From NCBI GenBank assembly GCA_025266875.1, contig JALLLT010000056.1, positions 183,400 through 247,399 of the forward strand: DNA of 64,000 nt, written 5' to 3'. The notes under the pieces were generated by a model. The model saw nothing but the letters and a program-made list of their open reading frames with translations. It was not told the DNA's origin and searched no databases. The DNA comes from Fennellomyces sp. T-0311. Lineage: Eukaryota > Mucoromycota > Mucoromycetes > Mucorales > Lichtheimiaceae. Positions 21,255 to 31,752 of the stretch are shown piece after piece. Within the stretch, counting starts at the first letter, position 1; every line of letters begins with the position of its first letter. Both the position numbers and the translations under genes were made by a program.

Positions 21255-21842
21255 CTAGTAGTAGCTGATAATGGTGGCCGTGGGGTCGCGAGGGAGCACG
21301 TTGACTGACATCCACTCGTATTGGTAGCTTCGGCTGGAGCATTTGCAGCAGTGGCGATGGTGGTTGCGATGGCCGCTCTCCTCGTCGCGGTAGAAGTCCT
21401 GGCGATGCAGGTCGGCCGGAGGCGATGAAGCGTTAATGATACGTAGACTTACGGTACTTGCAAAGCGCACTGTACGCTTGGCAGCCTCAAGCGCTGGCGA
21501 ACGTGGAGGGTGTGAAATATCAGTGATGACTTCGCTTTCATCGGGTGAACTGGCCATAATCTCTTCCACAGGAGGAGGCGGACTGGGCGGCAGCGACAAC
21601 AGACGGAGGTGCAACAACGGCAAGCTGATCGGCAACAATGGCGAACTGGGCCCCAACAATGGCTCACAAGGTGGCATCGACGACGGACAGCAGCGGCGGG
21701 TAGCAGCTTGCCAGAGGCAGAGCGCGACAATGACGAGAGCAACGAGAGCAGCGGTAGCAGCAGGAACAATAAAGGCAGTAACGCACTGGGAAAAAATGGT
21801 GATCGGGGAAGAACGAGAGAAGTAGAAAACGCGTTCGTTCAT
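21255..21842 (-). CDS. hypothetical single-pass membrane protein
   Basis: A 195-residue ORF from ATG 21842. It has a hydrophobic Ala/Val/Leu stretch at about 18-44 (signal anchor or signal peptide), a Cys/Pro/Leu-rich segment, a run of prolines (PPSPPPP, about 87-93), then a polar part with EEIMASSPDESEV and AKRTVRFAS, and a His/Cys-rich stretch near 160-170. A donor-like GTAAGT after RFAST (near 21450) suggests an intron, so the true C-terminus may differ. The layout (hydrophobic Ala-rich start, Pro-rich linker, acidic segment) resembles the R-family protein, but I see no reliable sequence similarity. It may be a real host gene or an ancient relative. Confidence 0.4.
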   Translation of the reverse strand: MNERVFYFSRSSPITIFSQCVTAFIVPAATAALVALVIVALCLWQAATRRCCPSSMPPCEPLLGPSSPLLPISLPLLHLRLLSLPPSPPPPVEEIMASSPDESEVITDISHPPRSPALEAAKRTVRFASTVSLRIINASSPPADLHRQDFYRDEESGHRNHHRHCCKCSSRSYQYEWMSVNVLPRDPTATIISYY

Positions 21843-23486
21843 TCACATGTAACGCAATGCTTGTAAAGCTCAAGTTCTCGGATTCCCTATCATGGCTGCA
21901 ATTCATGCTGGTTGTCTTATTGCCATGGAATCGGGTTTCCTCATTACGAACGGCTGCGAGATCGATGTTTCTGGCAGAATGATTAAAAGATGGAATTGCA
22001 AAACTCACGCCTTAATCGTTGAATCCCGCAGATCAGCAACGTTAACGACCCATCGTTATCTAAAGCTTAGGCTCTATCCATCTACGCAACGACACGCTGG
22101 CGAAGGAGAATTCTTGGGCAGCATAACCGGTGAGACTTATCTGGATGCCCTTCATGCAAAGTCACAGACTATTGCAACTGCACAATGTACGGAGTATTTG
22201 TTATGTATTAAAATTTCAAGCCAGGGCTGATATATATCGTGGACAGCTGTGGAAAGTGCTTGAAAGAAACGATTAGGGGCAGGTGATAGTATTGTATAAA
22301 AAGCACCCGATGCAAGATCGATGCCCTCAGATCCCTACATCCAAGAGACCAGCACGGCAACCAGCGATCAACCCTGCGTACCACGATAATTCGACTTCTG
22401 CATCAAAGGGACAGAGAAATTCTTCCAACTCACTGACCAATGGCTCCGACACCCAACCTCTTCTTCGCCATCGCGTTTTGCTGGAAAAATGCGCCCTCAC
22501 TATCCCATTAACGACGCGTGAGCAATCTATTCGTTATATCAGTTGGGTGCCGAGTCATTGTTCCGGAGTATAAGAGCACATTCGCCGGTTTTGTAGTAGT
22601 GTAACATGCACATCAATATGTATGAACTGGAAATAAGAATGTATTGAAGGAATATGCACGTTAATGTACAGTAGAGCGAATACAAGTATGATATATAATC
22701 CATAATCGTACAGATAGTGTTGAGGTAGACATCCTGTCCCAAGTTACCGCGCATCAAATACAAAACATAAGCATATATATTCGAGATGGGGCGGGCTTCA
22801 ATGGATGGCAGCGGTGAAGCGTAAAGCAGATACGTATGGATTACGGCAGCGCTGACAGAAGAATAAGAATGATCTGCATATATTTAGAGAAATCAAGTGG
22901 CCGGCGGTCTGAACAGTCCTATTACGAGTGCTGCGCGAGAGCGACTGCTTAGTCCGTTTGAAGGGCAACGTCGAGCAACCGAACCGGCCAAACTTCAGGG
23001 TCCCTAAACACTGAGCGGATTACCCAAGGAAGTTAGAACTGGTCGGGCAGCCACCTTATTCTATACTGCCCACCCTTTTACTCACCCATCCTAGGTTTTA
23101 ACCAAGCATAGAGCATACACTTTACTTGCTTTATCTTGAATTTTTTGTACCGCAAGAAAAATATCACATACTTGTAGCAGCAGATATCATGGCTTCCAAA
23201 TACTCGGTAAAGTAGGTTGCGTGAAGCGCAGGGAAATCATTAAAGGGAAGAATAGCTTGACGTGGGCAACAAAGGCAGAGTGGGGAACTACAGTTGGAGC
23301 TCGTCTTTTTTCCAGGAGTTCTGTTTGATACATCCAGTATTAGCCTAAGATTGAGATATGTATCCTATGGGACATTCGAATGGGCCGTCGCTGACCACAT
23401 TTGGTGACCGGACTTTAAACAGAAACGGTGGATGGTGGCAGCTGCAAAAACGAAAACAACAAGCCCGCTTCGTCCACAAACAACAA
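21843..23486. other. intergenic stretch, no convincing gene
   Basis: Holds a possible ORF of 87 codons from ATG 22310 (starts MQDRCPQIPTSKRPARQP, Ser/Asn-rich, contains TQPLLRHR) with a TATAAAA box only about 15 bp upstream of the ATG, which argues against that start being translated. The last 150 bp probably contain the uL22m promoter. Confidence 0.4.
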
Positions 23487-24391
23487 ATGGCAAGCTTCTC
23501 ATTCTGTATGTCTTTATTCGATTCCATAGCAACCGCACAATTATGCTAATTTTCATTCATTTTCAGCTTCGGCTTTCCGCGCAGTATGCAAGCCATTGTC
23601 ACAACCAACGCGTTTGCAAAGGTACGTAAAAAAAAAGCTCGAAAAAAATATTTTTTTTGACATGTGAGGCTTCATGTATAGATTCTCCACAGCATCGCGT
23701 CGTTTGGCTGATCAACCTACCACTACTCGACCTGACGTTGGCGCTTCATCGTTGTTTGACAATGTCACTGTTCAAGCCGAAAAAGAATTAGAACATGCCG
23801 AAAAGGCAGTGAAGAAGCAAGTAAGTCTACTCCTCCTGTTCCAAGAGGTGTAAAACTAACAATGGGGAAAAAAAGTATCAATTCTCTTCGACCAATATGA
23901 AAACCAGCCCACGAAAGTTAAACATGCTTGCACGACAAATCCGAAACCTCCCTGTGGATGAAGCTATCAAACAAATGGAATTCTCGCCAAAACGAACAGC
24001 TCGCAAGATCATGCACAACTTGGCTTTTGCACGAAAAAACGCTACTGAACAACGCCAGATGGAAAACTTGGTTGTTGGTAAGTTCAGATCTGCGTTCGCC
24101 AAGGTGATGTCTCTTTTGACTCTCAGTTTTCTTTTTTTTTTAGCACAAGCTTGGGTTGGCAAGGGTCGGTATATCAAACGTATCCGACCACACGGTCGTG
24201 GTCAGTTTGGTCTCATGCACCACAAGGAAGCACATATCAAATTCTTGTTGGAAGAGGCGCCAAAGGCCGGTGAGGAAGCAGCAAAGAATGCCAGGAGAAA
24301 CATTCGCGGCTGGAAGGACACCAAGAAGGTTTGGACGCCATTGAAGGAAAACAAGCCAATCTACAACCCAAAGGCCTTCTACAACTGGTAA
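23487..24391 (+). CDS. mitochondrial large-subunit ribosomal protein uL22m, five exons
   Basis: Exons 23487-23505, 23567-23621, 23682-23820, 23876-24077 and 24144-24391 join in frame to 220 residues, with GT-AG introns of 54-66 nt. The first 40 residues (MASFSFSSAFRAVCKPLSQP... then LQRFSTASRR) are Arg/Ser-rich without acids, a typical mitochondrial presequence with a likely cleavage near RF/STAS. The L22 fold follows from about residue 72: SPRKLNMLARQIRNLPVDEA, ARKIMHNLAFARKNA, then the conserved GKGRYIKRIRPHGRGQFG loop near residue 150 that lines the exit tunnel in L22 proteins. The product works in the mitochondrial ribosome. The first exon has only 19 nt; it was chosen because it alone gives an ATG, a GTATGT donor and the right phase. 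Confidence 0.93.
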
Positions 24392-25476
24392 AAAAAAGCT
24401 CTAGTCAATGTCTGTTGTTATTCTTGTAATTACGTGATAGAAAGAACCGTTTCCTTTTTTTTCATCGATCAATAATTCTGCATGTTGGTTGCACAAGTGT
24501 GGCACACTTAGAATCCATACCGTTCCCTTTGTAACACTGGGTTATGGACCATTTGACCTGTGCAATGTGCCAAGACATGGGCTAATGTGTTCTTTGATTT
24601 CATCCGAAAACCGGCCGATGAATATTTTGCTCTATCGTTACGTGTAACAGTCTTGTTCTAACTTGATAAACGAACTGGCTGGACTGGTGTTCCCGAACAA
24701 AATATGCTGCAAAACAGGTCTAATCAAGATCGTTTGCTGATGCAAAAAAAAGAGAGACGAGAAATAACTATGGGGCTGATCCCCAATGCAAATGTCGATC
24801 AAATGACTCCCCGTTTCAGTGGTAAACACTGAACTTCATTTTTGGTTTCTGTTGGGAGGATAGAAGAGCAGCTGCGAGCAATAAACAGCTCATGCGAGTG
24901 CCATGGATTAGCTTTCGCCCGCGCCATCTTGCAAACACCTCCGGTCCACAATATCGATGGATCAGTATTAGACAAATTGTTTATACCTTGGCGTTCCAAA
25001 TATCGGAAAAGAGAGAAATCGGCACCAGCCATATGACGGATCGAACAAAGGAGTGATAAAAATAACTCTAGTGGTACTATTTACGAGCCACTGCAGGTGA
25101 TCAGTTTAACCTTTCATATAAAGCATGCCGAGAAGATCTGTATGAGCGCGATCCTTTTATATATAACGGATTTACGGAAGGCACTTGTCGCGCGTTCGCG
25201 TGACATGAAAGGTAACTTGGGACCCTCTGTGCCACCGTAGACCAGGCACGCCCTTGAATAAAATAACGATAGATTTTTTAAATCTCAGAATATTCAAGTT
25301 TAATAAGTTTGGACCTTGCTCAAAGCATGTCAAGAATAGCTTAGCTTGAGAAACATAAACTAAACAGCATGATAATAAAAAAGGGAGTTTTGGTTATTTC
25401 TGTTGTGCCACGTCTCGACTCTCTTTCTTCTTTCATCAACTTTTAACTTTTTTTTTCACACAAGAGATCATATACT
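24392..25476. other. intergenic stretch between uL22m and the CYSTM gene
   Basis: Only short ORFs. The 3' UTR of uL22m lies at the left and a CT-rich stretch (25420-25460) typical of fungal promoters lies just before the CYSTM start. No RNA gene seen. Confidence 0.45.
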
Positions 25477-25751
25477 ATGGGAAACGATCAATACTATCCA
25501 CCTCCACCGCAGGGACAACAGTACTATCCTCCTCCTCAAGGAGGTCCTGGTAAGTTAACAAATATATGAAAAAATAAGGAGTTGGAGGGGAACAATGTTG
25601 TTCATCCCATTATCTAGGTTATTACCAACCTCAACCTCCACCAAACACGGTGTATGTTCAGCAGCCTGAAGATAGAGGCAGTAGCCACGGATGCTGTATG
25701 GCATGCTTGCTCGGTTGCTTGGCGTTCTGTGCTCTGGATGCCTTATGTTAG
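25477..25751 (+). CDS. CYSTM-type small tail-anchored protein, two exons
   Basis: Exons 25477-25549 and 25618-25751 give 68 residues. The N-terminal half is Pro/Gln/Tyr-rich (YYPPPPQGQQYYPPPQGG), the C-terminal third is a Cys-rich hydrophobic segment (HGCCMACLLGCLAFCALDALC) and the protein ends there. This is the CYSTM arrangement (cysteine-rich transmembrane module), found in small eukaryotic stress-tolerance proteins that sit in membranes as dimers; cysteines may be palmitoylated. The intron is 68 nt with GTAAGT donor. The protein is missed by ORF length filters because each exon is short. Confidence 0.85.
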
Positions 25752-25971
25752 ATAGCAAATCATTTCTGTCTTTTCTCTTCTCTCTTTGTGTGTCTTATAC
25801 TTTTTTCTCTCTTTATTATTTTATTATGATCGTTACTAGCGTATATAAAAAAAGAACAGTAAACTATACAGAACTTCTTGGCAAAATGGTGTGTGAGTGA
25901 GTGAGTGATTCGAAGGAGAAACGGGAATTGGGTATACAAATAAGGGAATTCTAAAAACAGTGTGTTTTTGC

Positions 25972-25993
25972 GTGTGTGTGTGTGTGTGTGTGT
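25972..25993. repeat. (GT)n microsatellite
   Basis: About eleven GT units just downstream of the 3' end of the DUF1752 gene. Confidence 0.9.
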
Positions 25994-26009
25994 TCTGCTA
26001 ATCGACCTG

Positions 26010-26707
26010 TCAGGCGGCCTTTGAAAACCAGGAGTCGAGCTGTTGGGAAAAGCCTTTGCATCGACGGAGGAGCGGAGCTTTCTCCTGTGTTTGTTGTTGT
26101 TGCTGCTGCTGCTGCTGCTCTTGTTGTAGTAACATACTGGAAAGCAATGACGTAGTAGGTTTGGCAGAACATTGAACTTGTTGTTTCGAAAATAGATCAT
26201 CTTGAAATGAGGTGACAGATGATACTGTCGAAGAATACATGGTACTTGACGAAGTAGAATTATCGTACCATTCATCATCGTCTTCCACACTGCTGTCATA
26301 ATCATCGATAAAGAACTTTGTAGGCGAACTAGGTTGTTCATATCGTAATGGTTTCGGTTCACTGGGTTTCGATATTCGAGGAACGCGAAGGTCTGGCAAC
26401 GATTGCGAACGGGATAAGGAGCGTACTGGGATGTCTTCTTGAGACGGTGAAATAATGGCAGGTGGTGGTGCATTTTGCTTTTGCATCACGGCTTGTCGAT
26501 ACCATAATCGCCACGTCATGTTTTCGAGTCGAAAACCATTTCGAAGCTGTCTCTTACACTTGGTGAAAACTATACATAAAAAGTTATAAGCTCCTTGTAC
26601 ATTACACAGGTAAAAGTGGATTATTTACCTGCCCATAAAGAGGATAGCTCCTCCAGATTATTCCATGGAAGAGTTGGATGCAAATAAGCTACAAGTTGCA
26701 TATCCAT
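26010..26707 (-). CDS. fungal DUF1752 (GATA-factor N-terminal-like) protein, two exons
   Basis: Exons 26707-26629 and 26569-26010 give 212 residues. The intron-spanning segment reads LEELSSLWA joined to VFTKCKRQLRNG then FRLENMTWRLWYRQ, the DUF1752 pattern found at the N-terminus of fungal AreA/Nit2-type nitrogen regulators and in related proteins. After it come Pro/Ser-rich sequence (SLSRSQSLPDLRVPR), an acidic patch (DDYDSSVEDDDEW), a poly-Gln run (about 9 Q) and a basic end (LLRRCKGF). There is no GATA zinc finger, so it is a DUF1752-only protein, perhaps a regulator or adaptor. The ORF is open upstream to 26836, but a TATATATAA box at about 26850 would put transcription start close to that ATG, so I prefer ATG 26707. 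Confidence 0.8.
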
Positions 26708-28119
26708 TGTTCGTTTCCTTGGCAATTCAACACACAAGATAAAGAAGAGAAACAAGGCAAATCCTTTCAAGGACGTTTTATATCCAATTTTTGACTCCGT
26801 AACCCGCAATTTGGGGTGAACCCCAGGAGCCGCCATTCCTGCTTGGGGTTATATATAAACAGCCCTGGTTGCCATGGGGAATCTCGTTTGGTTCCAATGC
26901 GTATTTACTCCATCATCTTGCGCCATGTCACTTCATTTGGCATACGACATGCGTCATCTCGTTTCTAATCTTGCTTTATTGCCAAGTATCGCATTTTTTA
27001 CTTGTAACACCCAACGAACGGATCGAGTTGCAGAGTATTCGAAATACTGACATTGGTGTAACGCCCCCACATTGCACTCACACACACACACGAAACGGGC
27101 ACTTTTATACAAAAGCACGATCACCCTCTCAGGTACCAACGGCAACCGGTTAAACTTTGTGCTTATACATAAAATGTCCGTGATCATCAGCTCAGGGGTT
27201 ACTCTCTTTCCGACAAGGGCCCTTCTTTTTCATCAAAAGCAAATGTGAAAAGCTTCTTTGAACATTCTTCTGGACGTGGGTTCATATTTAAAACGTGGGT
27301 ATTTCCCAGCTTTGCCAATGGAACCGTTATCTCGGCTGTTTTTTTTGACGGAGCTTGTTACCCCACACTAGCCAACGTTTATTGGGGGAGAGACGTCTCC
27401 ATATGCAGAACACACGCATAAACCTTCAGCACGTTACGGACCTTTTTTGTCTGATGATTAGTCCTTTTTTTTCCAAGCTGATCGATGATGCAAATTTCCG
27501 ATGGGGAGAATGATGATGCTTCTTACTTTTGCATTTTTCGATGTGGTGCAGTGGCTTCCTTTCACCAATTTTGCCATGTGCTGCACGGTGCGGCATAGTG
27601 ACTCGAAGGTTTTCGTGGCTACCGGAACTGGCTATTAGTGCGTCCTGGAGGACCTGCAAATGTACCAAGTTGTTTAGTTTAATAAGCAGATGTAAGCGAT
27701 GATCCTTCAATTTTGACTTTTGCAATAAAAGCATATCCTTTTACATTGGGGTACGTAGTTTCTCGTCAAAGGCTTTCTTTTACGTCTGTAATTTCCTGGC
27801 TTCACACTTTGACTGTACGTATGTAACTCTGCTATCCCCCAAGATTCTTCGTTTGCTACGTATAGTTTCGCGTGTCGACCCGTTTTTGGCTTAATTCGTT
27901 TGAGTACCGAGAAAAATGACATCGTACAGTTGATTAGACCAGCTATAATTCCACGGCGGATAGTCCCGTATATTATATATTCTTTGCCATTTAAAATGTA
28001 TCCTACTACGACACTATGGCCCATAGAGGCATATTAGGTTCACCTGAGTTATACGTATGTCGTTCTTTACATGTAGGGATATATTCTTTGGCGAACTTTT
28101 TCTCATATCCGGATAAATG

Positions 28120-28540
28120 CTAGGCATCGTCATATGGCAGCCATTCATTGTTAGCTGTCACAATGACAGTTACCAATGATGCGAATACATGAGTGTTGAA
28201 AGCAGAATCAGAAACCTCCGTTGTTGTGAAAGTATGTGTTATGGCACTGGGCATAATAGTTGGAATAATCGATGTTAAAATCGTGGTGAGGAGCGTTGGT
28301 ACCGTAATTTTGTGAGTGACTGTAGTCATCGTTGCATCGCTGGTGGTAATCAAATATTCCAATAGTTTTTGCTTCCGTCCGTAGACTCTGTGGTTGTGGA
28401 ACTTTCAGGTTCACAGGATATCGAAGAGGAATCTCCCCGATGTCGCAGAGGTTCGTCTGAGGTCGATGAATCCAACGTTGAAGAACTTGAGGATTCAGGA
28501 GCACAGTCAGTAACAGGGTAACATCCTAAATCCCGCATGT
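28120..28540 (-). pseudogene. possible Ser/Thr-rich secreted-protein remnant
   Basis: One minus-strand frame (28538-28350) reads CYPVTDCAPESSSSS ... SSTTTESTDGSK; an adjacent frame (to 28120) continues with Thr-rich sequence (TTSDATMTTVTHKITVPTLL...). A single frameshift near 28360 would join them. The composition is that of a fungal cell-wall or mucin-like protein, but no signal peptide or GPI site is joined to it. Weak call. Confidence 0.25.
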
Positions 28541-30867
28541 GAAATCATTCATTGGAGATTCATATAATAAATGGCTACAAGTGAACCATTTACTACCTAG
28601 AGAGAGGTTCAACTCCATTTTCCGTTGAACACTTCACCAAGCGGAGCCAATAGGAAGCCTCCAAACAAGCCATTATTGACCGCTTCAAAAGATAAATCCT
28701 TCGGGAGGCAAGTATGTGCTATCGTCATTCGGTGCGATGGGATGCAAATTAAAGAGAGGGGTATATGTAGGTAACCCAGCGCCGATACTTCAGGTCATGA
28801 ATGCTGTAAACGGCACTTGATAGAAGCAGAATATAGAAATAGCAGTTGCGGCTATACCAATGCATATTATAATAAGCTGCTATACTTACATGGACCACAT
28901 TCGCGGCCGCCAAAGAACATGGTATTGGATACAGAGGGTGCGCTTAGTGGTTGTCTCGAGCACGTTTCTTGTACCGGAGCCATCAGACAAGAATCCATAG
29001 TGAAAACATGGTAAATGGGATAGGCTGGCTCTGTACTGACTTGATGAGTTGGTCCATGAAGCAAAGCTTATAATCAGGCGATAAATTGAGGAGTGTCAGT
29101 CGGAAGCACTTTTGAGACCGGCACTAGCAGCTGAAATGTCAATTCGGTTTTCGACAGGATCCTTTGAATAGCTTTGACAGATGGGCGCTATATGGCCGCC
29201 GGAGGTTGAAATGATAGGACGAATCACGGCTCACAAGCTGACAATCGGCTGAATCTTCTTCAAGTATACCTAGTCCCTCCGCCAACTGATCCGTACATCA
29301 GTGGAAATTCACTTTACTCTTTTTTCCTTGTATAATTTTAACACGCATTCGGTCACCGTGCTGTAATGGTGCAGTCTTTCAAAAAAAAAAAAAAACAAAG
29401 ACATTTTGCGTGAGATGAAATATTGGCGCGAACAGAAAACAGTATATTAAATTGGTAAAAAAAGTCACTTCTTACTGGTGCGCACCTAGCAATAATAGCT
29501 ACCTATAGCATTTGAGTTATTGTAGCTCTACACCGACACTGCCGGGTAAAAGCCCAGGATGCTCCAATGAAGAGAGAGTCAATAGCAAGGTTTCAGGCTG
29601 CTTTTAACGACGCAGGAACGAGTGACAGAATTGAAAAATAGATAAAAAAACAGATTTCGACCATTGCCGGCCACTCGATGCCTACCTTCGGAGAACTTGA
29701 ATCATGTGCTTATGACGATTTCATGGATATTAATAATCACATCTACATCTCATCATCAGAACGATGAGCTTTTAACTGTTACTAATAAAAAAAAAGCAAC
29801 TTTTAATATATCAAAATGTAAACACCAATGCGCGCTAATTATGCAGGTGTGTGGCGTTGCACTTTGCCAAAAAAAAAAAAAAAAATAGGCATCCATTGCT
29901 TGGCCTTTGACTGAAAAAAGAATCTGTCATACATGTTAAAGCACTTTACTCTTTTTGGATTTCTTAAATGGAAGCACTCGCATTTACGGACGTAGCACTT
30001 TTTTGTTCCATTTTTCAGTATATACATGAAATGAAATGGTTTATCGTTGGACTTACGCGCTCTTCCACCCCTTGCGTATGTAGGCGATGAAAATCCTTTT
30101 TGGCACAATCCAAGAGTTTCATTTTCTGGAATTACCGCGTGAAAGGAGAAAAAAAAGTGCTACCCCATCATCATCTGGTATCTTTACCAGAATTTACATT
30201 TCATATATATAAGTGTTGCCTGCATACGCAGAATCTCGAAGAATTGTGTACGTATCCGTTAGGGTGAAAAAATGTAGGGGCATATCCCCTTACCAACACT
30301 TAAAAAAAAATGCTACTTGGAAAAAAGCTTATCACACTGACCTGAAAATTTTTTTGTGGGTACCCAAGCTTTTTTTTTTTTGGCTCCACATGATTCTAAC
30401 ACGGTAATATATCCATAATCATCCTTTTGTGATTTACAAAGCGATTTCTCTTTCTCGGTGATAAACAAGATCTTCAGGGAGACAGAACTACAAAGAAAAA
30501 AGAGTCTAGGTGGATATGGACACCCCTTGCGTCGATCCGAAGAATTGATGAGGCTGAAGAATCGATGAGAAAAAAAACCTGTTTGACATCACTATTACGT
30601 ATATAATCTTAACAGAAAAAAAGTGGTACATGCATCCATGACAACTGTCGTCAATATGCATTGGACATGGAACGTGTGAAAATTGTTCAAGCCAAGAAAA
30701 ATAACAAATGTGTCAAGATCGATCTACCTTCTTTTTTTGCAGACAGGCTTGGCTGTTTGCAAAGTCAGAAATGTGCACTTGTAGGGGATAGTCGTTTCTT
30801 CAGACATTGTTTCATATCACTTTAAATCAAGAAACGTGTTGTTGGAATGGATGTTTCTCTAAACGCT

Positions 30868-30894
30868 TATATATATATATATATATATATATAT
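30868..30894. repeat. (TA)n microsatellite
   Basis: About thirteen TA units. Confidence 0.9.
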
Positions 30895-31752
30895 GCAAGT
30901 AGATGATGTATCATCTTTGAAAGTGTTACACGATAACGTTGAAACGATAGAATGTACAAGGCGGGGTAAAATGAACTTTAAAAGAAGAGACACCCGACGT
31001 TGAAAGAGCTGCAGATCTCTCTCTGGGTAACAAAATATCATTTGCGCGAAATAAATGAGAAATATACTCGGGAAATATATCTTTTTAGCGCAGCTATTAC
31101 AAACTATGTCGAAAAAAAAATATGTTAGTCCGCAGCCGAGAAGTAAGAACGTGTTTTTCTCTTCCGCACAACAGCAGGGCCCGTTCAGTTTCAAAAAGAT
31201 GATACAGAATGCGACAAGGGGCCCCAGGAAGTGGGATCACATGCGCATCATTTGGGTGGCCATTGCACTACGTGAAGCGAACGGCGTATGCGAGAGTAGA
31301 GAGAGAGTATGAGGGAGGGGGGGGGGCTCAGGGTGAGAGAGAGAGAGAGCGAGTCGATTATGGGCCCCGGCTCGACGGAATAGTTCCAGTGGCGAGTATT
31401 CCGACAAAAAGACTTTCCTTAATCAGTTGCTAACAGTGTGCCACATTTCTGTTCGGAGAGCAATGCATGTGTGTTTGTTGTGTAAGTAGTGTTATATTCG
31501 AGCACTTGGGCCTTCAACTCCCTTTCCTCCTACTCACACGAAACATAAAGCGCACTGTCGTGTGGTTTATACTTTTTTTCCCCTTAACCTCCTCCAACGC
31601 CTTCTTTTGTTTTGTTAAGAGAAAAAAAAGAGAAACAGTGGGCATAGACACACACACGCACACACACAAATAACCCCTTCTCTCTCTCTCTTGTCTCTTC
31701 TCCCTCTTTTTCTTTTTTTAAAAAACCCAACCTCTTTTCTTGTATTATCTAA

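Larger units (their letters stand above)
26837..31752. other. long gene-poor region with low-complexity tracts
   Basis: About 4.9 kb without a supported gene. Poly-A/T runs are common (29380, 29870, 30300, 30370). A degenerate Ser/Thr-rich reading frame is at 28120-28540. A GA-rich tract at 31305-31355 and a CT-rich tract at 31680-31725 precede the linker gene and look like its promoter and leader. Confidence 0.45.

Noticed and set aside
22310..22573. ORF MQDRCPQ... as a host gene
   Set aside because: A TATA box only about 15 bp before the ATG, no intron continuation and no recognisable domain; left as unproven.
24799..25032. Minus-strand ORF of 77 codons starting MAGADFSLF
   Set aside because: No motif, no promoter or splice support, within a short intergenic region.
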